DNA of 17,296 bases from an uncultured Eubacteriales bacterium. Its GTDB lineage: Bacteria; Bacillota; Clostridia; Lachnospirales; Lachnospiraceae. The notes under the pieces were generated by a model. The model searched no databases. It saw nothing but the letters and a program-made list of their open reading frames with translations, and was not told the origin of the DNA. Numbering within the stretch: the stretch's first letter is position 1; every line of letters starts with the position of its first letter. A program made the translations under genes and the position numbers. Positions 6,980 through 14,949 of the stretch are shown piece by piece. The stretch spans positions 1 through 17,296 of the forward strand of contig ONWL01000007.1 of the NCBI GenBank assembly GCA_900321525.1, written 5' to 3'.

Positions 6980-7079
6980 AGATCCTCCAAAAACAATTTT
7001 TGTAAATATCCAGATTCACCTCAATTTCATTTTGCTGATTTCTGAATAAATACCATTTTTTTACATTTGTTGTGATGTT

Positions 7080-7096
7080 GTTACAGATTTGTTACA
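7080..7096 (-). promoter_or_regulatory. WalR (YycF)-type box
   Basis: On the minus strand TGTAAC-N5-TGTAAC fits the published TGTWAH-N5-TGTWAH consensus at every position. It overlaps the expected transcript start of the 3D-domain gene, eleven bases centre to centre. A further half-site-like TGTTAC (7105-7110) lies across the -10. A position at +1 would suit repression more than activation. No walRK genes are in the window, so the regulator is inferred. Confidence 0.5.
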
Positions 7097-7101
7097 AGCA
7101 T

Positions 7102-7130
7102 ATAGTAACAGATTTTCCAGCTCTTGTCAA
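7102..7130 (-). promoter_or_regulatory. Promoter of the 3D-domain gene
   Basis: Consensus TTGACA (7125-7130) and TACTAT (7102-7107) separated by 17 bases on the minus strand, giving a start near 7095. This is the closest match to a housekeeping sigma promoter in the window. Confidence 0.85.
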
Positions 7131-7257
7131 GTTTTTCCTGTATATATCCATCGCATGACCCCCGAAAATATTTAAAATTCTTCCTTGAAGTGGAGAAACA
7201 GACCAGTTTTCGAGACATTCCATCTGTTGCAGTGGTTTTTTGCCGCTCTTTTTTGAC

Positions 7258-7302
7258 AAAAAAATATCACATTCGACGAAGAAACCTCTCCGTCAAATGT
7301 GA
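7258..7302 (-). terminator. Intrinsic terminator after the rRNA methyltransferase
   Basis: On the minus strand a 12-pair stem (7291-7302 against 7267-7278, one T-G pair) closes a 12-base loop and, after TA, is followed by seven T residues (7258-7264). It starts 18 bases past the stop codon and ends the dnaE-methyltransferase transcript. An A8/T8 run on the other side might also allow weak termination of plus-strand transcripts. Confidence 0.85.
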
Positions 7303-7319
7303 AAAAAAATTGTAACAAC

Positions 7320-8099
7320 TTATACTCTTCGCTGTCTTGCTCCCTCAAACATCAGGATTGTTGCTGCAGCAGCCGCATTCAAAGACTCTACTTTCCCTGC
7401 CATAGGAATCCGAATCTTACAATCTGCCAGTTCTGCTACCTGATCAGACAGGCCATTGGACTCATTTCCGATCAGAAAACCACAGGCAGTGCGGTAATCA
7501 CAAGCATCATAATGCTGAATCCCCTTTAAATGGGCAGCATAAAAGGCAATGCCCTCTCCTTTTAACCGGGTCAGCACTGCCGACAGGTCATCTGCCACAA
7601 AAAAGGGTACACGATACAAGGAACCCATCGTAGAACGGATCACCTTTGGATTGTAAATATCCACTGTATCCTGACTCATGATCACGCCGGTGATACCTGC
7701 TGCTTCCCCTGTTCTGATCATAGTGCCCAGATTGCCCGGATCCTGAATCTGCTCCAGTACCAACAGGAATGGAGGACGTTTCTTTGGCAGTAAATCTGCC
7801 AGTTCATACCGATACTGAGCCGCCACCGCCAGAATGCCCTGCGGGGTTTTGGTATCAGACATATCCGCAAACACGGCATCCTTTACCACTTCATATTCAT
7901 ATTTACGCAGCAATGCCTTATTCTCCGGTGCATGGTAAAAACTCTCTGACACAAATACACTTTCAATCCGTTCTACCGGCAGTTCCTCATACATCTTGGG
8001 GCCTTCCACAATAAAAAGCCGTTCCTCCTTCCGAAGTTTGGACTTCTTTTGCAGCTGCAATACCTTCCGCACCTTTGCATTGTTACTGGTTGTAATCAT
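7320..8099 (-). CDS. SpoU/TrmH-family RNA 2'-O-methyltransferase
   Basis: 259 residues. An N-terminal substrate-binding domain (about 1-105, L30e-like, beginning MITTSNNAKVRKVLQLQKKS) precedes the SPOUT knot domain. The three SpoU motifs are visible: LEQIQDPGNLGTMIRTGEAAG (about 115-135), NPKVIRSTMGSLYRVPF (150-166) and LIGNESNGLS to IPMAGKVESLNAAAA (209-245), which bind S-adenosylmethionine. Proteins of this shape, such as RlmB- or TsnR-like enzymes, methylate the ribose of 23S rRNA; I cannot name the nucleotide. AAAGG at 8108-8112 precedes the ATG by about eight bases. It follows dnaE by 53 bases in the same direction with no terminator between, so cotranscription is likely. Confidence 0.9.
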   Translation of the reverse strand: MITTSNNAKVRKVLQLQKKSKLRKEERLFIVEGPKMYEELPVERIESVFVSESFYHAPENKALLRKYEYEVVKDAVFADMSDTKTPQGILAVAAQYRYELADLLPKKRPPFLLVLEQIQDPGNLGTMIRTGEAAGITGVIMSQDTVDIYNPKVIRSTMGSLYRVPFFVADDLSAVLTRLKGEGIAFYAAHLKGIQHYDACDYRTACGFLIGNESNGLSDQVAELADCKIRIPMAGKVESLNAAAAATILMFEGARQRRV

Positions 8100-8135
8100 C
8101 TTTCTGTCCTTTTATCCTTTCCATTCCTTTATATC

Positions 8136-8149
8136 CAGGCAATTGCCTG
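8136..8149 (-). other. Perfect 14-base palindrome between dnaE and the methyltransferase
   Basis: CAGGCAATTGCCTG lies three bases past the dnaE stop codon. As RNA it can form a five-pair stem with an AATT loop. It lacks a following U-run, so it is not a terminator; it may stabilise or delimit the dnaE message. Confidence 0.4.
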
Positions 8150-8152
8150 ACT

Positions 8153-11100
8153 TTATATCAATCCCACGGATTTGTCTGCAATCCTTACATTTTCCACTCC
8201 GTATTTTTCTCTCAACAGCTGAGGCAGTTCCCCGCTGACGTCTACATTCCGGTTGGCTGGCAGACGCTTGTACTGTCTGGTATCCTTGAGAAAAACAACC
8301 ACACCGTCGTTGCCATCCCAGGAAGACAGGACTTCCAACAATTCCTGCTCCTGTTCCTGAAATGCATCCTTAGTGGCAAACTGAATCCACACTTCTCTGG
8401 GCACATCCTCAAAAGGCACCATCTTTTCACAGATCAATTTGCCCTGGGGGTCATCTCCAATAGATACTCTGCCGCTGACCAGCAGCTTCTGGTTGTCATT
8501 CAGATACCGGCGATACTGTTCGTAATCCTTTGGAAAAACAAGGATCTCCACGCTGCCTGTCATATCCTCCAATGTGACAAATGCCATCATCTGCCCGGTC
8601 TTGGTTGCCTTTATCGTTTTACCAGCTACCATGCCCCCCAACACCACTCTTGTGTTGTCCATCACATTGGCCTTTCCGGTTTCCTCATCTACCACAAAAT
8701 CAGACGACACTGCATTGGTGTTTTTCTTTAACACCCCCTGATCCTCTTCTAACGGATGGCCGCTGACGTAGATGCCTAACACTTCCTTTTCCATCATCAG
8801 CAGATCCCGGCTGGAAAATTCCCCCACTTCCGGATACTGGATGGCAAAACTTTCCTTCGCTTCTTCATCCACAAAGTCAAACAGACTCATCTGGCCAGTC
8901 AGTGCCTGCTTCTTCTCCCGGTTCACTTCATCCAACACATCGGAATACACCATCATTTTCTGCCGTCTGGTCCCCCCCAGGCTGTCTAATGCGCCTGCCT
9001 TGATGAAACTTTCAATGGTGCGCTTGTTCACTTCCTTACCAGAGAGCCGGGTGATGAAATCCTTCAAATCCGTGTAAGGACCATTGGCATCCCGCTCTGC
9101 CGCAATGGTATGGATGACAGACTTTCCGATACTCTTAATGGCAGACAGCCCGTAGCGGATATGTTCTCCGTCTACCGCAAACCCGCTACCACCTGCATTG
9201 ATATCCGGTGGCAGAATTTTGATGCCCATCTGCCTGCACACCTGAATATATTCAGAAATTTTGGTCACATTGTCTACCACAGAAGTCATCAGTGCTGCCA
9301 TATATTCTGCCGGATAGTAATACTTCAAATAAGCCGTCTCATAGGATACCACTGCATAGGCAGCCGCATGAGACTTATTAAAGGCGTACTTGGCAAAGTC
9401 GATCATTTCATCATAAATAGTCTGTGCCACCTGTTCCGGTATGCCATTGGCAATACAGCCTTTTACCCCTTCTTCCTCATTGCCATACACAAAATTCTGT
9501 CGCTCTTTTTCCATGACAGAACCCTTTTTCTTGGACATGGCACGGCGGACCAAATCGCTCCGCCCCAGCGTATAACCAGCCAAGTCCCGCACGATCTGCA
9601 TGACCTGCTCCTGATAAACGATACAACCGTAGGTAGGTCCTAAAATAGACTCCAGCTGTGGGCAGTCATAGGTAATGGAAGAACGGTCATTTTTGCCTTT
9701 CAGGTACTTGGGGATAAAATCCATAGGGCCGGGACGATACAGCGAAATTCCGGCAATGATATCTTCCAGAGACTCCGGCTTCAATTCCTTCATAAAGCTT
9801 TTCATTCCGGAACTTTCCAACTGGAATACGCCCTCTGTCTTACCGGTTCCAATGGAAGAGAGTACATCCTTGTCATCCATATCGATGTGATCAATGTCAA
9901 TCTCAATTCCCCTGTTTTCTTTTACATTGCGGACTGCATTTTGAATCACCGTCAAGGTACGCAGTCCCAGGAAGTCCATTTTTAACAGTCCCAGTTCCTC
10001 TAATGTGGTCATGGTATACTGAGTGGTAATGGAACCGTCCGCCCCTTTGGACAACGGCACATACTCCTCTACCGGCAGCTGACTGATGACCACACCTGCC
10101 GCATGCATGGAAGTATGTCTGGGCAAACCTTCCAGTCTTCTGGACATGTCAATGAGATGGCAAATCTGTTCATCGGAGTCATACAGACTTTTCAGCTCCG
10201 GATTCATCTTCAAAGCCTTCTCGATGGTGATATTCAGTTCATTTGGAATCATCTTGGCAATGGAATCACACAGGGAATAAGGCAGATCCAGCGCCCGGCC
10301 CACATCCCGGATCACACCCTTTGCCGCCATAGTACCAAAGGTGACGATCTGCACCACTTCTTCTTCGCCATAAACCCGATTGACATAATCAATCACTTCC
10401 TGTCGTCTCTCGAAACAGAAGTCAATGTCAATATCCGGCATGGACACACGCTCCGGATTTAAAAAACGCTCAAACAGTAGATTGTAGCGCAGAGGATCAA
10501 TGTTGGTAATGCCCAGCGCATAGGAAACCAGACTGCCGGCAGCAGAGCCTCGTCCCGGTCCTACCATAATGTCCTGACTTCTGGCAAAATGAATGAAATC
10601 CCATACAATCAGGAAGTAGTCCACATATCCCATGGTGCGGATCACATCCAGCTCATACTCCATCTTTTTGCGAATCTGACCCTCTGCATCTTCATACCGC
10701 TTTGCCAGCCCCTCATAGCAGAGCTTCTGTAAATATTCCCATGAGGTATATCCTTCTGGTACATGGAATTTCGGCAGTTTGGTCACACCAAATTCAATTT
10801 CCACGTTACATCGGTCTGCAATTTTGTGGGTGTTATCCAATGCTTCTCCTGCAAAAGGGAACAGAGCGCGCATTTCCTCCTCTGATTTCAGGAAATACTG
10901 CCCGCCCTCATACCGCATCCGATTTTCATCGCCTACTTTTTTATTGGTCTGGATACACAGCAAAATATCATGTGCCGCTGCATCCTCCGCATTGATATAG
11001 TGAATATCGTTTGTTGCCACCAGTCCGATTCCGGTTTCCTTGGACATACGCAGCAAACTGGCAATGACGGTCTTCTGTGCCGGAATACCATGATCCTGTA

Positions 11101-11623
11101 TCTCTAAAAAGAAATTTCCCTCTCCAAAAATCTCCTGATACCGCAGTGCGGCTTTTTTTCCTTCTTCGTAAAAGCCACGGACGATGTGTCGCTGTACTTC
11201 TCCTGCCAGACAGGCGCTTAAGGCAATGATCCCTTCATGGTATCGTTCCAGCACCTCTAAGTCTACACGGGGTCTGTAATAATAGCCGTCAATAAATCCT
11301 CTAGACACAATCTTTGCCAGATTGTGATAGCCCAGATCATTTTCCGCCAGCAGTACCAGATGGTAATATCTGTCATCTCCTGTAGAAGTCTCCCTGTCAA
11401 ACCGGGAGCCTGGTGCCACATACACCTCACAGCCAATGATGGGCTTAATACCGGCTTCCTTTGCCGCTTTATAAAAATCAATGACGCCATACATGACACC
11501 ATGATCCGTGATTGCCAGGCTGTCATATCCCAGTTCCTTCGCCCGCTTACACAATTCCGGAATCTTACAGGAACCATCTAACAGACTATATTCTGTATGT
11601 ACATGTAAATGGGTAAATGCCAT
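8153..11623 (-). CDS. dnaE: DNA polymerase III subunit alpha
   Basis: 1156 residues, full length for the DnaE family. The N-terminal PHP domain starts MAFTHLHVHTEYSLLDG and keeps the metal-binding His pattern (H5, H7, H9) and ITDHG (38-42). The polymerase core has GPGRGSAAGSL (355-365) and PDIDIDF (396-402), which contains catalytic aspartates. Later come the helix-hairpin-helix region, QMSLFDF (a beta-clamp-binding type motif) and an OB fold (VVLGGMVAGKTIKATKTGQ onward) near the C-terminus. In Firmicutes DnaE extends primers for PolC; where PolC is absent it is the main replicase. GAGGAG at 11633-11638 precedes the ATG, and an extended -10 lies further upstream. Nothing looks broken. Confidence 0.97.
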   Translation of the reverse strand: MAFTHLHVHTEYSLLDGSCKIPELCKRAKELGYDSLAITDHGVMYGVIDFYKAAKEAGIKPIIGCEVYVAPGSRFDRETSTGDDRYYHLVLLAENDLGYHNLAKIVSRGFIDGYYYRPRVDLEVLERYHEGIIALSACLAGEVQRHIVRGFYEEGKKAALRYQEIFGEGNFFLEIQDHGIPAQKTVIASLLRMSKETGIGLVATNDIHYINAEDAAAHDILLCIQTNKKVGDENRMRYEGGQYFLKSEEEMRALFPFAGEALDNTHKIADRCNVEIEFGVTKLPKFHVPEGYTSWEYLQKLCYEGLAKRYEDAEGQIRKKMEYELDVIRTMGYVDYFLIVWDFIHFARSQDIMVGPGRGSAAGSLVSYALGITNIDPLRYNLLFERFLNPERVSMPDIDIDFCFERRQEVIDYVNRVYGEEEVVQIVTFGTMAAKGVIRDVGRALDLPYSLCDSIAKMIPNELNITIEKALKMNPELKSLYDSDEQICHLIDMSRRLEGLPRHTSMHAAGVVISQLPVEEYVPLSKGADGSITTQYTMTTLEELGLLKMDFLGLRTLTVIQNAVRNVKENRGIEIDIDHIDMDDKDVLSSIGTGKTEGVFQLESSGMKSFMKELKPESLEDIIAGISLYRPGPMDFIPKYLKGKNDRSSITYDCPQLESILGPTYGCIVYQEQVMQIVRDLAGYTLGRSDLVRRAMSKKKGSVMEKERQNFVYGNEEEGVKGCIANGIPEQVAQTIYDEMIDFAKYAFNKSHAAAYAVVSYETAYLKYYYPAEYMAALMTSVVDNVTKISEYIQVCRQMGIKILPPDINAGGSGFAVDGEHIRYGLSAIKSIGKSVIHTIAAERDANGPYTDLKDFITRLSGKEVNKRTIESFIKAGALDSLGGTRRQKMMVYSDVLDEVNREKKQALTGQMSLFDFVDEEAKESFAIQYPEVGEFSSRDLLMMEKEVLGIYVSGHPLEEDQGVLKKNTNAVSSDFVVDEETGKANVMDNTRVVLGGMVAGKTIKATKTGQMMAFVTLEDMTGSVEILVFPKDYEQYRRYLNDNQKLLVSGRVSIGDDPQGKLICEKMVPFEDVPREVWIQFATKDAFQEQEQELLEVLSSWDGNDGVVVFLKDTRQYKRLPANRNVDVSGELPQLLREKYGVENVRIADKSVGLI

Positions 11624-11661
11624 AACCCTGTTCTCCTCTTCTCACGTTTTCACATAAGAAC

Positions 11662-11670
11662 AGTATAGCA
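11662..11670 (-). promoter_or_regulatory. dnaE promoter, extended -10
   Basis: TGCTATACT on the minus strand (TATACT at 11662-11667, TG two bases before) is an extended -10 with no good -35. Transcription would start near 11655, about 30 bases before the ATG. It suggests dnaE is transcribed independently of spo0A. Confidence 0.5.
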
Positions 11671-11716
11671 CACTCGAGAGGGAACTTCCATAAATCTTCT
11701 TGCACTTTTTGGAACC

Positions 11717-11786
11717 GAAGCGAAAGTGTGTTTTTCAAATGAAAATTTTGATGAAAGGCGTTCAGTGCCATAGCTTCTCAATTACC
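11717..11786. repeat. Dispersed intergenic repeat, copy B
   Basis: Gapless partner of 1131-1200 in the same orientation. Its right end lies two bases from the spo0A stop codon. Unlike copy A it does not sit inside a clear long inverted repeat. A 61-codon frame that begins in it (11771 down to 11586) has no ribosome-binding site, so I read the repeat as non-coding. Confidence 0.8.
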
Positions 11787-11788
11787 GA

Positions 11789-12562
11789 TCAGGCGATATA
11801 TCCTTCCAGCCGAATCTGATCTGACATAAATGCAATGAATTCGGAATTGGTAGGTCGTTTTCCATCCGGTGTGATCAGAAACTGGTACAGTTCATTATTT
11901 CCATCGGGAATGGTTCTGGTGCAAGCAACCTCTATAGCATGGCGAATGGCACGCTCCACTCTGCTGGGTGTAGTATCATACGCTTTGGCAATGCTGGGAT
12001 ATAAATCTTTTGTGACACCATTTAACTTATCCATATCCTCAATGCACATGCGAATGGCTGTATTCAAATACCGATACCCCTTGATATGATGAGGCACACC
12101 TGCCGCACTGATTCTACGATCAATTTCCTGCTCCAATGTATCACATCTTTTACGGGCAGGTGGTACGGAATAAAATTCCATAGAAGTTTCCTCTGCTCTT
12201 CCGGCTTCGTAAATCCGGTTCATTAGCCTTTTCTTATCATATGGCTTTAATATGTAATATGCTGCACCGCCTGCAATGGCTGCCTGTAGCATGGTTTCAC
12301 TTTGTATTCTGGTCAGTACAATGACTTCCGGTCTTTCCTCTGCCATTTCCTGCTGCAATGCTTCTAATACACTGATTCCGTCCATATATGGAAGAACCAG
12401 ATCCATGACAATTACATTCGGGTGCACCTGTTTTGCCAGTTCCACCAATTCTTTTCCATTTCCTGTAGAACCACACAACTGTAATCCCTTTTCTTCTGTA
12501 ATCGCCTGTTCTAATCTGTCCCGTTCCATCTTGTCGCAATCTGCAAGCATTACTTTTACCAT
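11789..12562 (-). CDS. spo0A: Sporulation master regulator Spo0A
   Basis: 257 residues. The receiver domain (about 1-120) has the phosphoacceptor Asp54 in VIVMDLVLPYMDG, the switch Thr84 and Tyr103, and the conserved Lys106 in YILKPYD. The Spo0A C-terminal DNA-binding domain (about 143-257) is well conserved, with AGVPHHIKGYRYL, LYPSIAKAYDTTPSRVERAIRHAIEVA (recognition helix region 196-213) and RPTNSEFIAFMSDQIRLE. The start at 12562 follows GGAGGAG (12567-12573); a GTG at 12577 overlaps that site and is unlikely. In the acidic pocket the usual ADDN reads ADCD: Cys9 replaces an Asp that helps hold Mg2+. The neighbour is not spoIVB, the common upstream partner in Clostridia. Expected role: phosphorylation-dependent entry into sporulation. 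Confidence 0.95.
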   Translation of the reverse strand: MVKVMLADCDKMERDRLEQAITEEKGLQLCGSTGNGKELVELAKQVHPNVIVMDLVLPYMDGISVLEALQQEMAEERPEVIVLTRIQSETMLQAAIAGGAAYYILKPYDKKRLMNRIYEAGRAEETSMEFYSVPPARKRCDTLEQEIDRRISAAGVPHHIKGYRYLNTAIRMCIEDMDKLNGVTKDLYPSIAKAYDTTPSRVERAIRHAIEVACTRTIPDGNNELYQFLITPDGKRPTNSEFIAFMSDQIRLEGYIA

Positions 12563-12923
12563 AAATAACTCCTCCACTCCCAGTATTTCTCAATTGTCCT
12601 TCTGTCTTGCCGCGGCATTGATTCCCAATCCTGCCTTTTGCCTGATTCTTACGAAATCTTTACCTACTTTACAAAGGTCTTACGTTTTACTATCACCTTT
12701 GCATTTTCGCTCCACATTTCCTATTTTTGTGTTACAATATGCTTGTTTTGTTAAAGCGGTTTGTTTGTCGTTGTTCGAAGCACCGAAACAACCTTATCAT
12801 AACAGGAAATAGATGAATCTACAATTCCAAATAACAGAAATGCTTTTTCTGTTTTCTTACACTACTTAATATGATGCTTCCATATACGGAAGATTCTGCC
12901 TCATTCAGAAGGGAGTTAATCTT
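12563..12923. other. Divergent intergenic region between spo0A and the XRE gene
   Basis: A 361-base gap. On the plus strand it holds TGTTACAAT (12730-12738, extended -10), a second -10 (12870-12875) and a near-palindrome (12877-12892). A 7-of-9 match to the 0A box, TTTGTCGTT, is at 12764-12772, about 200 bases upstream of the spo0A ATG. I found no convincing promoter for spo0A itself; a sigma-H -35-like ATAGGAAAT on the minus strand near 12717-12725 lacks a matching -10. Confidence 0.5.
12870..12892 (+). promoter_or_regulatory. Probable XRE promoter -10 and overlapping operator
   Basis: TATGAT (12870-12875) is followed at once by the near-palindrome CTTCCATATACGGAAG (12877-12892), which covers the expected transcript start. 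Its arms are CTTCC and GGAAG. This is a natural autoregulatory site for the helix-turn-helix protein encoded 32 bases downstream. The -35 element is poor. Confidence 0.4.
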
Positions 12924-13295
12924 ATGAACAAGAAAAAATTTGATACATTACGAAAAGAACAACACATTACATTGGAGCAACTTGCAGAATTGACTGGTAT
13001 TTCCGTTAGTACCCTGACCAAAATCAGTGCCGGTTACATCGATACGTCTTTTCAAAACATGTGCAAAATTGCCCATGCGCTCCACTGCTCTCTGGACGAG
13101 TTTACAGAAGAGGATACCATTTTTTCAGAAGAGGATAGAGAACTGATTTACAAATACCACCAATTGAGTTTGATTGGACAAAAAGTGGCAAAAGCCCTGC
13201 TGGATAAGGAATTGATGCACCTGAAAAACCATACGGGCTACGGAAATTATCAGAATTCCTGTAAAAAAGCATTTTCTATCTATCACAATTTATGA
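12924..13295 (+). CDS. Small XRE-family transcriptional regulator
   Basis: 123 residues. A Cro/C1-type helix-turn-helix spans about residues 5-62 (KFDTLRKEQHITLEQLAELTGISVSTL... FQNMCKIAHALHCSLDEFT), with the recognition helix around SVSTLTKISAG. The C-terminal half (about 63-123) has a charged helix but no recognised sensor or peptidase domain. GGGAG at 12911-12915 precedes the ATG by eight bases. It is divergent from spo0A and is followed in the same direction by a small membrane protein gene with its own promoter. Its target is not shown; the palindrome at 12877-12892 suggests autoregulation. It is not a clear prophage repressor, since no phage genes are near. Confidence 0.85.
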   Translation: MNKKKFDTLRKEQHITLEQLAELTGISVSTLTKISAGYIDTSFQNMCKIAHALHCSLDEFTEEDTIFSEEDRELIYKYHQLSLIGQKVAKALLDKELMHLKNHTGYGNYQNSCKKAFSIYHNL

Positions 13296-13301
13296 TATAA
13301 T
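13293..13301 (+). promoter_or_regulatory. Promoter of the small membrane protein gene
   Basis: TGATATAAT is an extended -10 with consensus TATAAT (13296-13301), starting at the stop codon of the XRE gene. The -35 (TTTTCT or TTTCTA, 17-18 bases upstream) is weak. Transcription would start near 13308. Confidence 0.6.
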
Positions 13302-13368
13302 AGCTGCATCCATTCAAGTGCAACACACTTTGCAGGATCGTATTTCTATCTTTTCATAAGGAGGTCAT

Positions 13369-13581
13369 ATGCTGGATTTTAATTTTATCCTTTATGCACT
13401 GGTGGTCATTGCCATGCATCTGGCAGTGATCATCCTGATTATGTATATCGTATACTGGATTATCAAATTCATTTTGCGAATTTTCGAAAAATACTGGTTT
13501 CCCGTGGTCTGCATCATCAGTCTGATCATTGCATGGGCATTGGGTATTTTCGACAGTCTGATTTCTTATCTTTTATATTAA
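13369..13581 (+). CDS. Small hydrophobic membrane protein
   Basis: 70 residues, not recognised. A perfect AAGGAGG at 13358-13364 lies four bases before the ATG, which strongly supports translation. The sequence is almost entirely hydrophobic: one long segment (about 6-37) and a second (about 45-68) flank a short charged turn, RIFEKYWFP (37-45), so it should cross the membrane twice. It contains one Cys and ends in aromatic and aliphatic residues. It lies 73 bases downstream of the XRE gene, with its own extended -10 promoter between them. Small two-span proteins beside XRE genes may be toxins, membrane stress sensors or enzyme partners; nothing here decides between these. Confidence 0.75.
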   Translation: MLDFNFILYALVVIAMHLAVIILIMYIVYWIIKFILRIFEKYWFPVVCIISLIIAWALGIFDSLISYLLY

Positions 13582-13612
13582 AATGCCTGTTATATATGAA
13601 CAACAGCAATTC

Positions 13613-13660
13613 CGCCCCGACCAAACACCATCATGTACGTTGGTCAGGGCGTTTCCTTTC
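13613..13660 (+). terminator. Intrinsic terminator after the small membrane protein gene
   Basis: CGCCC and GACCAA (13613-13624) pair with TTGGTC and GGGCG (13640-13651), with a single C-A mismatch between the two helices, followed by TTTCCTTTC. The U-run is imperfect. On the other strand no T-run follows, so it probably serves only the plus-strand unit. Confidence 0.65.
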
Positions 13661-13675
13661 AGCATCCCACTGGAC

Positions 13676-14896
13676 TTAATACTGTCTGTAATTCTTTAAG
13701 AATAACTCAAATTTATTCATTGCCTCCTCCAGTTCTGCAATTCTTGGCAGATAAACAATGCGGAAGTGATCCGGCTCATGCCAGTTGAACCCGGTTCCTG
13801 CCACCATCAGTACATGCTGCTGGCGAAGGAAGTCCAGCATCATCTGTTCATCATTGCGGATATGATATTTCTCTGTGTCAATCTTCGGGAAAATATAAAA
13901 TGCTGCCTGCGGCTTCACGGCCGTAATGCCCGGAATGTCATTCAATGCCTTGTAAATAAAGTTTCTCTGCTCGTAAATTCTGCCTCCGGGCAGCAGCAAT
14001 TCATCTGCACTCTGGAACCCGCCCAGTGCAGTCTGTACAATAGACTGTGCCGGTACATTGGAGCAGAGGCGCATAGAAGAAAGCATATTCAAACCTTCAA
14101 TATATCCTTTCACATGAGACTTCTCACCGCTCAAACACATCCACCCTACACGGAAGCCTGCAATTCTGTGAGACTTGGACAGACCATTTAACGTAATACA
14201 AAACAGATCCGGGCACAGAGAAGCAATGGATACATGCTCCCCTTCCCCATCCAATACCAGACGGTCGTAAATCTCATCGGAGAAAATGATCAGTCCAAAT
14301 TCTCTTGCCACTGCTGCAATGTCCTCCAACACTTCCTTTGGATACAACACACCGGTAGGATTATTGGGATTGATAATGACGATCGCCTTTGTATGTTCTG
14401 TCACCTTACTTCTAATGTCTGCAATGTCCGGAAACCAGTTTGCCTGCTCATCACAAATATAGTGTACTGCCTTACCGCCTGCCAGATTGACAGATGCGGT
14501 CCACAGCGGATAGTCCGGTGCCGGAACCAGCACTTCATCTCCATTGTCCAGTAACCCCTGCATACACATGGTAATCAACTCACTGGCACCGTTTCCGGTA
14601 TAAATATCATTGATACCTACATTGGGGATATGCTTGTTCTGGCAATACTGCATGATTGCCTTTCGTGCGGGAAAAATACCCTTGGAATCGGAATACCCCT
14701 CTGACACACGAAGGTTATACGCCATATCCTCAATGATTTCCTGTGGTGCTGTAAAGCCAAATGGTGCCGGATTCCCGATATTCAGCTTTAAAATCTGCAC
14801 ACCGGCATCCATCATACGATTTGCCTCATCTACAACCGGCCCTCTTACATCATAACACACATTATCTAATTTGTGGGATTTTTCAAACGTTTTCAT
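13676..14896 (-). CDS. alaA: AlaA/AlaT-type pyridoxal-phosphate aminotransferase
   Basis: 406 residues, class I fold. It resembles E. coli AlaA (glutamate-pyruvate aminotransferase) nearly end to end: EKSHKLDNVCYDVRGPV at the start, LKLNIGNPAPFGF (37-48), GYSDSKGIFPARKAIMQY, GNGASELI (101-108), VPAPDYPLWTASV (124-136), INPNNPTGV (175-183), SDEIYD (206-211) and the cofactor lysine Lys241 in LSKSHRIAGFRVGW. It would form alanine from pyruvate using glutamate; related enzymes also accept other amino acids. GAGGAG at 14905-14910 lies eight bases before the ATG. A T-box leader lies upstream, so expression should respond to an uncharged tRNA. The end near 13676 looks complete. Confidence 0.9.
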   Translation of the reverse strand: MKTFEKSHKLDNVCYDVRGPVVDEANRMMDAGVQILKLNIGNPAPFGFTAPQEIIEDMAYNLRVSEGYSDSKGIFPARKAIMQYCQNKHIPNVGINDIYTGNGASELITMCMQGLLDNGDEVLVPAPDYPLWTASVNLAGGKAVHYICDEQANWFPDIADIRSKVTEHTKAIVIINPNNPTGVLYPKEVLEDIAAVAREFGLIIFSDEIYDRLVLDGEGEHVSIASLCPDLFCITLNGLSKSHRIAGFRVGWMCLSGEKSHVKGYIEGLNMLSSMRLCSNVPAQSIVQTALGGFQSADELLLPGGRIYEQRNFIYKALNDIPGITAVKPQAAFYIFPKIDTEKYHIRNDEQMMLDFLRQQHVLMVAGTGFNWHEPDHFRIVYLPRIAELEEAMNKFELFLKNYRQY

Positions 14897-14949
14897 TTTC
14901 TGATCTCCTCTCTTTTCATTTTCATTTGCTGCTCTGATCTTATGGCACG

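Larger units (their letters stand above)
6980..7319. other. Intergenic region between the 3D-domain gene and the rRNA methyltransferase gene
   Basis: This 340-base gap holds the methyltransferase terminator (7258-7302), the promoter and WalR-like box of the 3D-domain gene (7080-7130) and a leader of about 115 bases. Between 7131 and 7257 I see no gene and no clear site. Confidence 0.6.

Noticed and set aside
11586..11771. A 61-codon minus-strand frame that begins inside repeat copy B
   Set aside because: No ribosome-binding site, it crosses the dnaE promoter, and in copy A the same frame stops after 11 codons, so the repeat is unlikely to be selected for coding.
12717..12725. Sigma-H -35-like ATAGGAAAT upstream of spo0A
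   Set aside because: No RNNGAAT -10 at 11-12 bases, so I do not call a sigma-H promoter.
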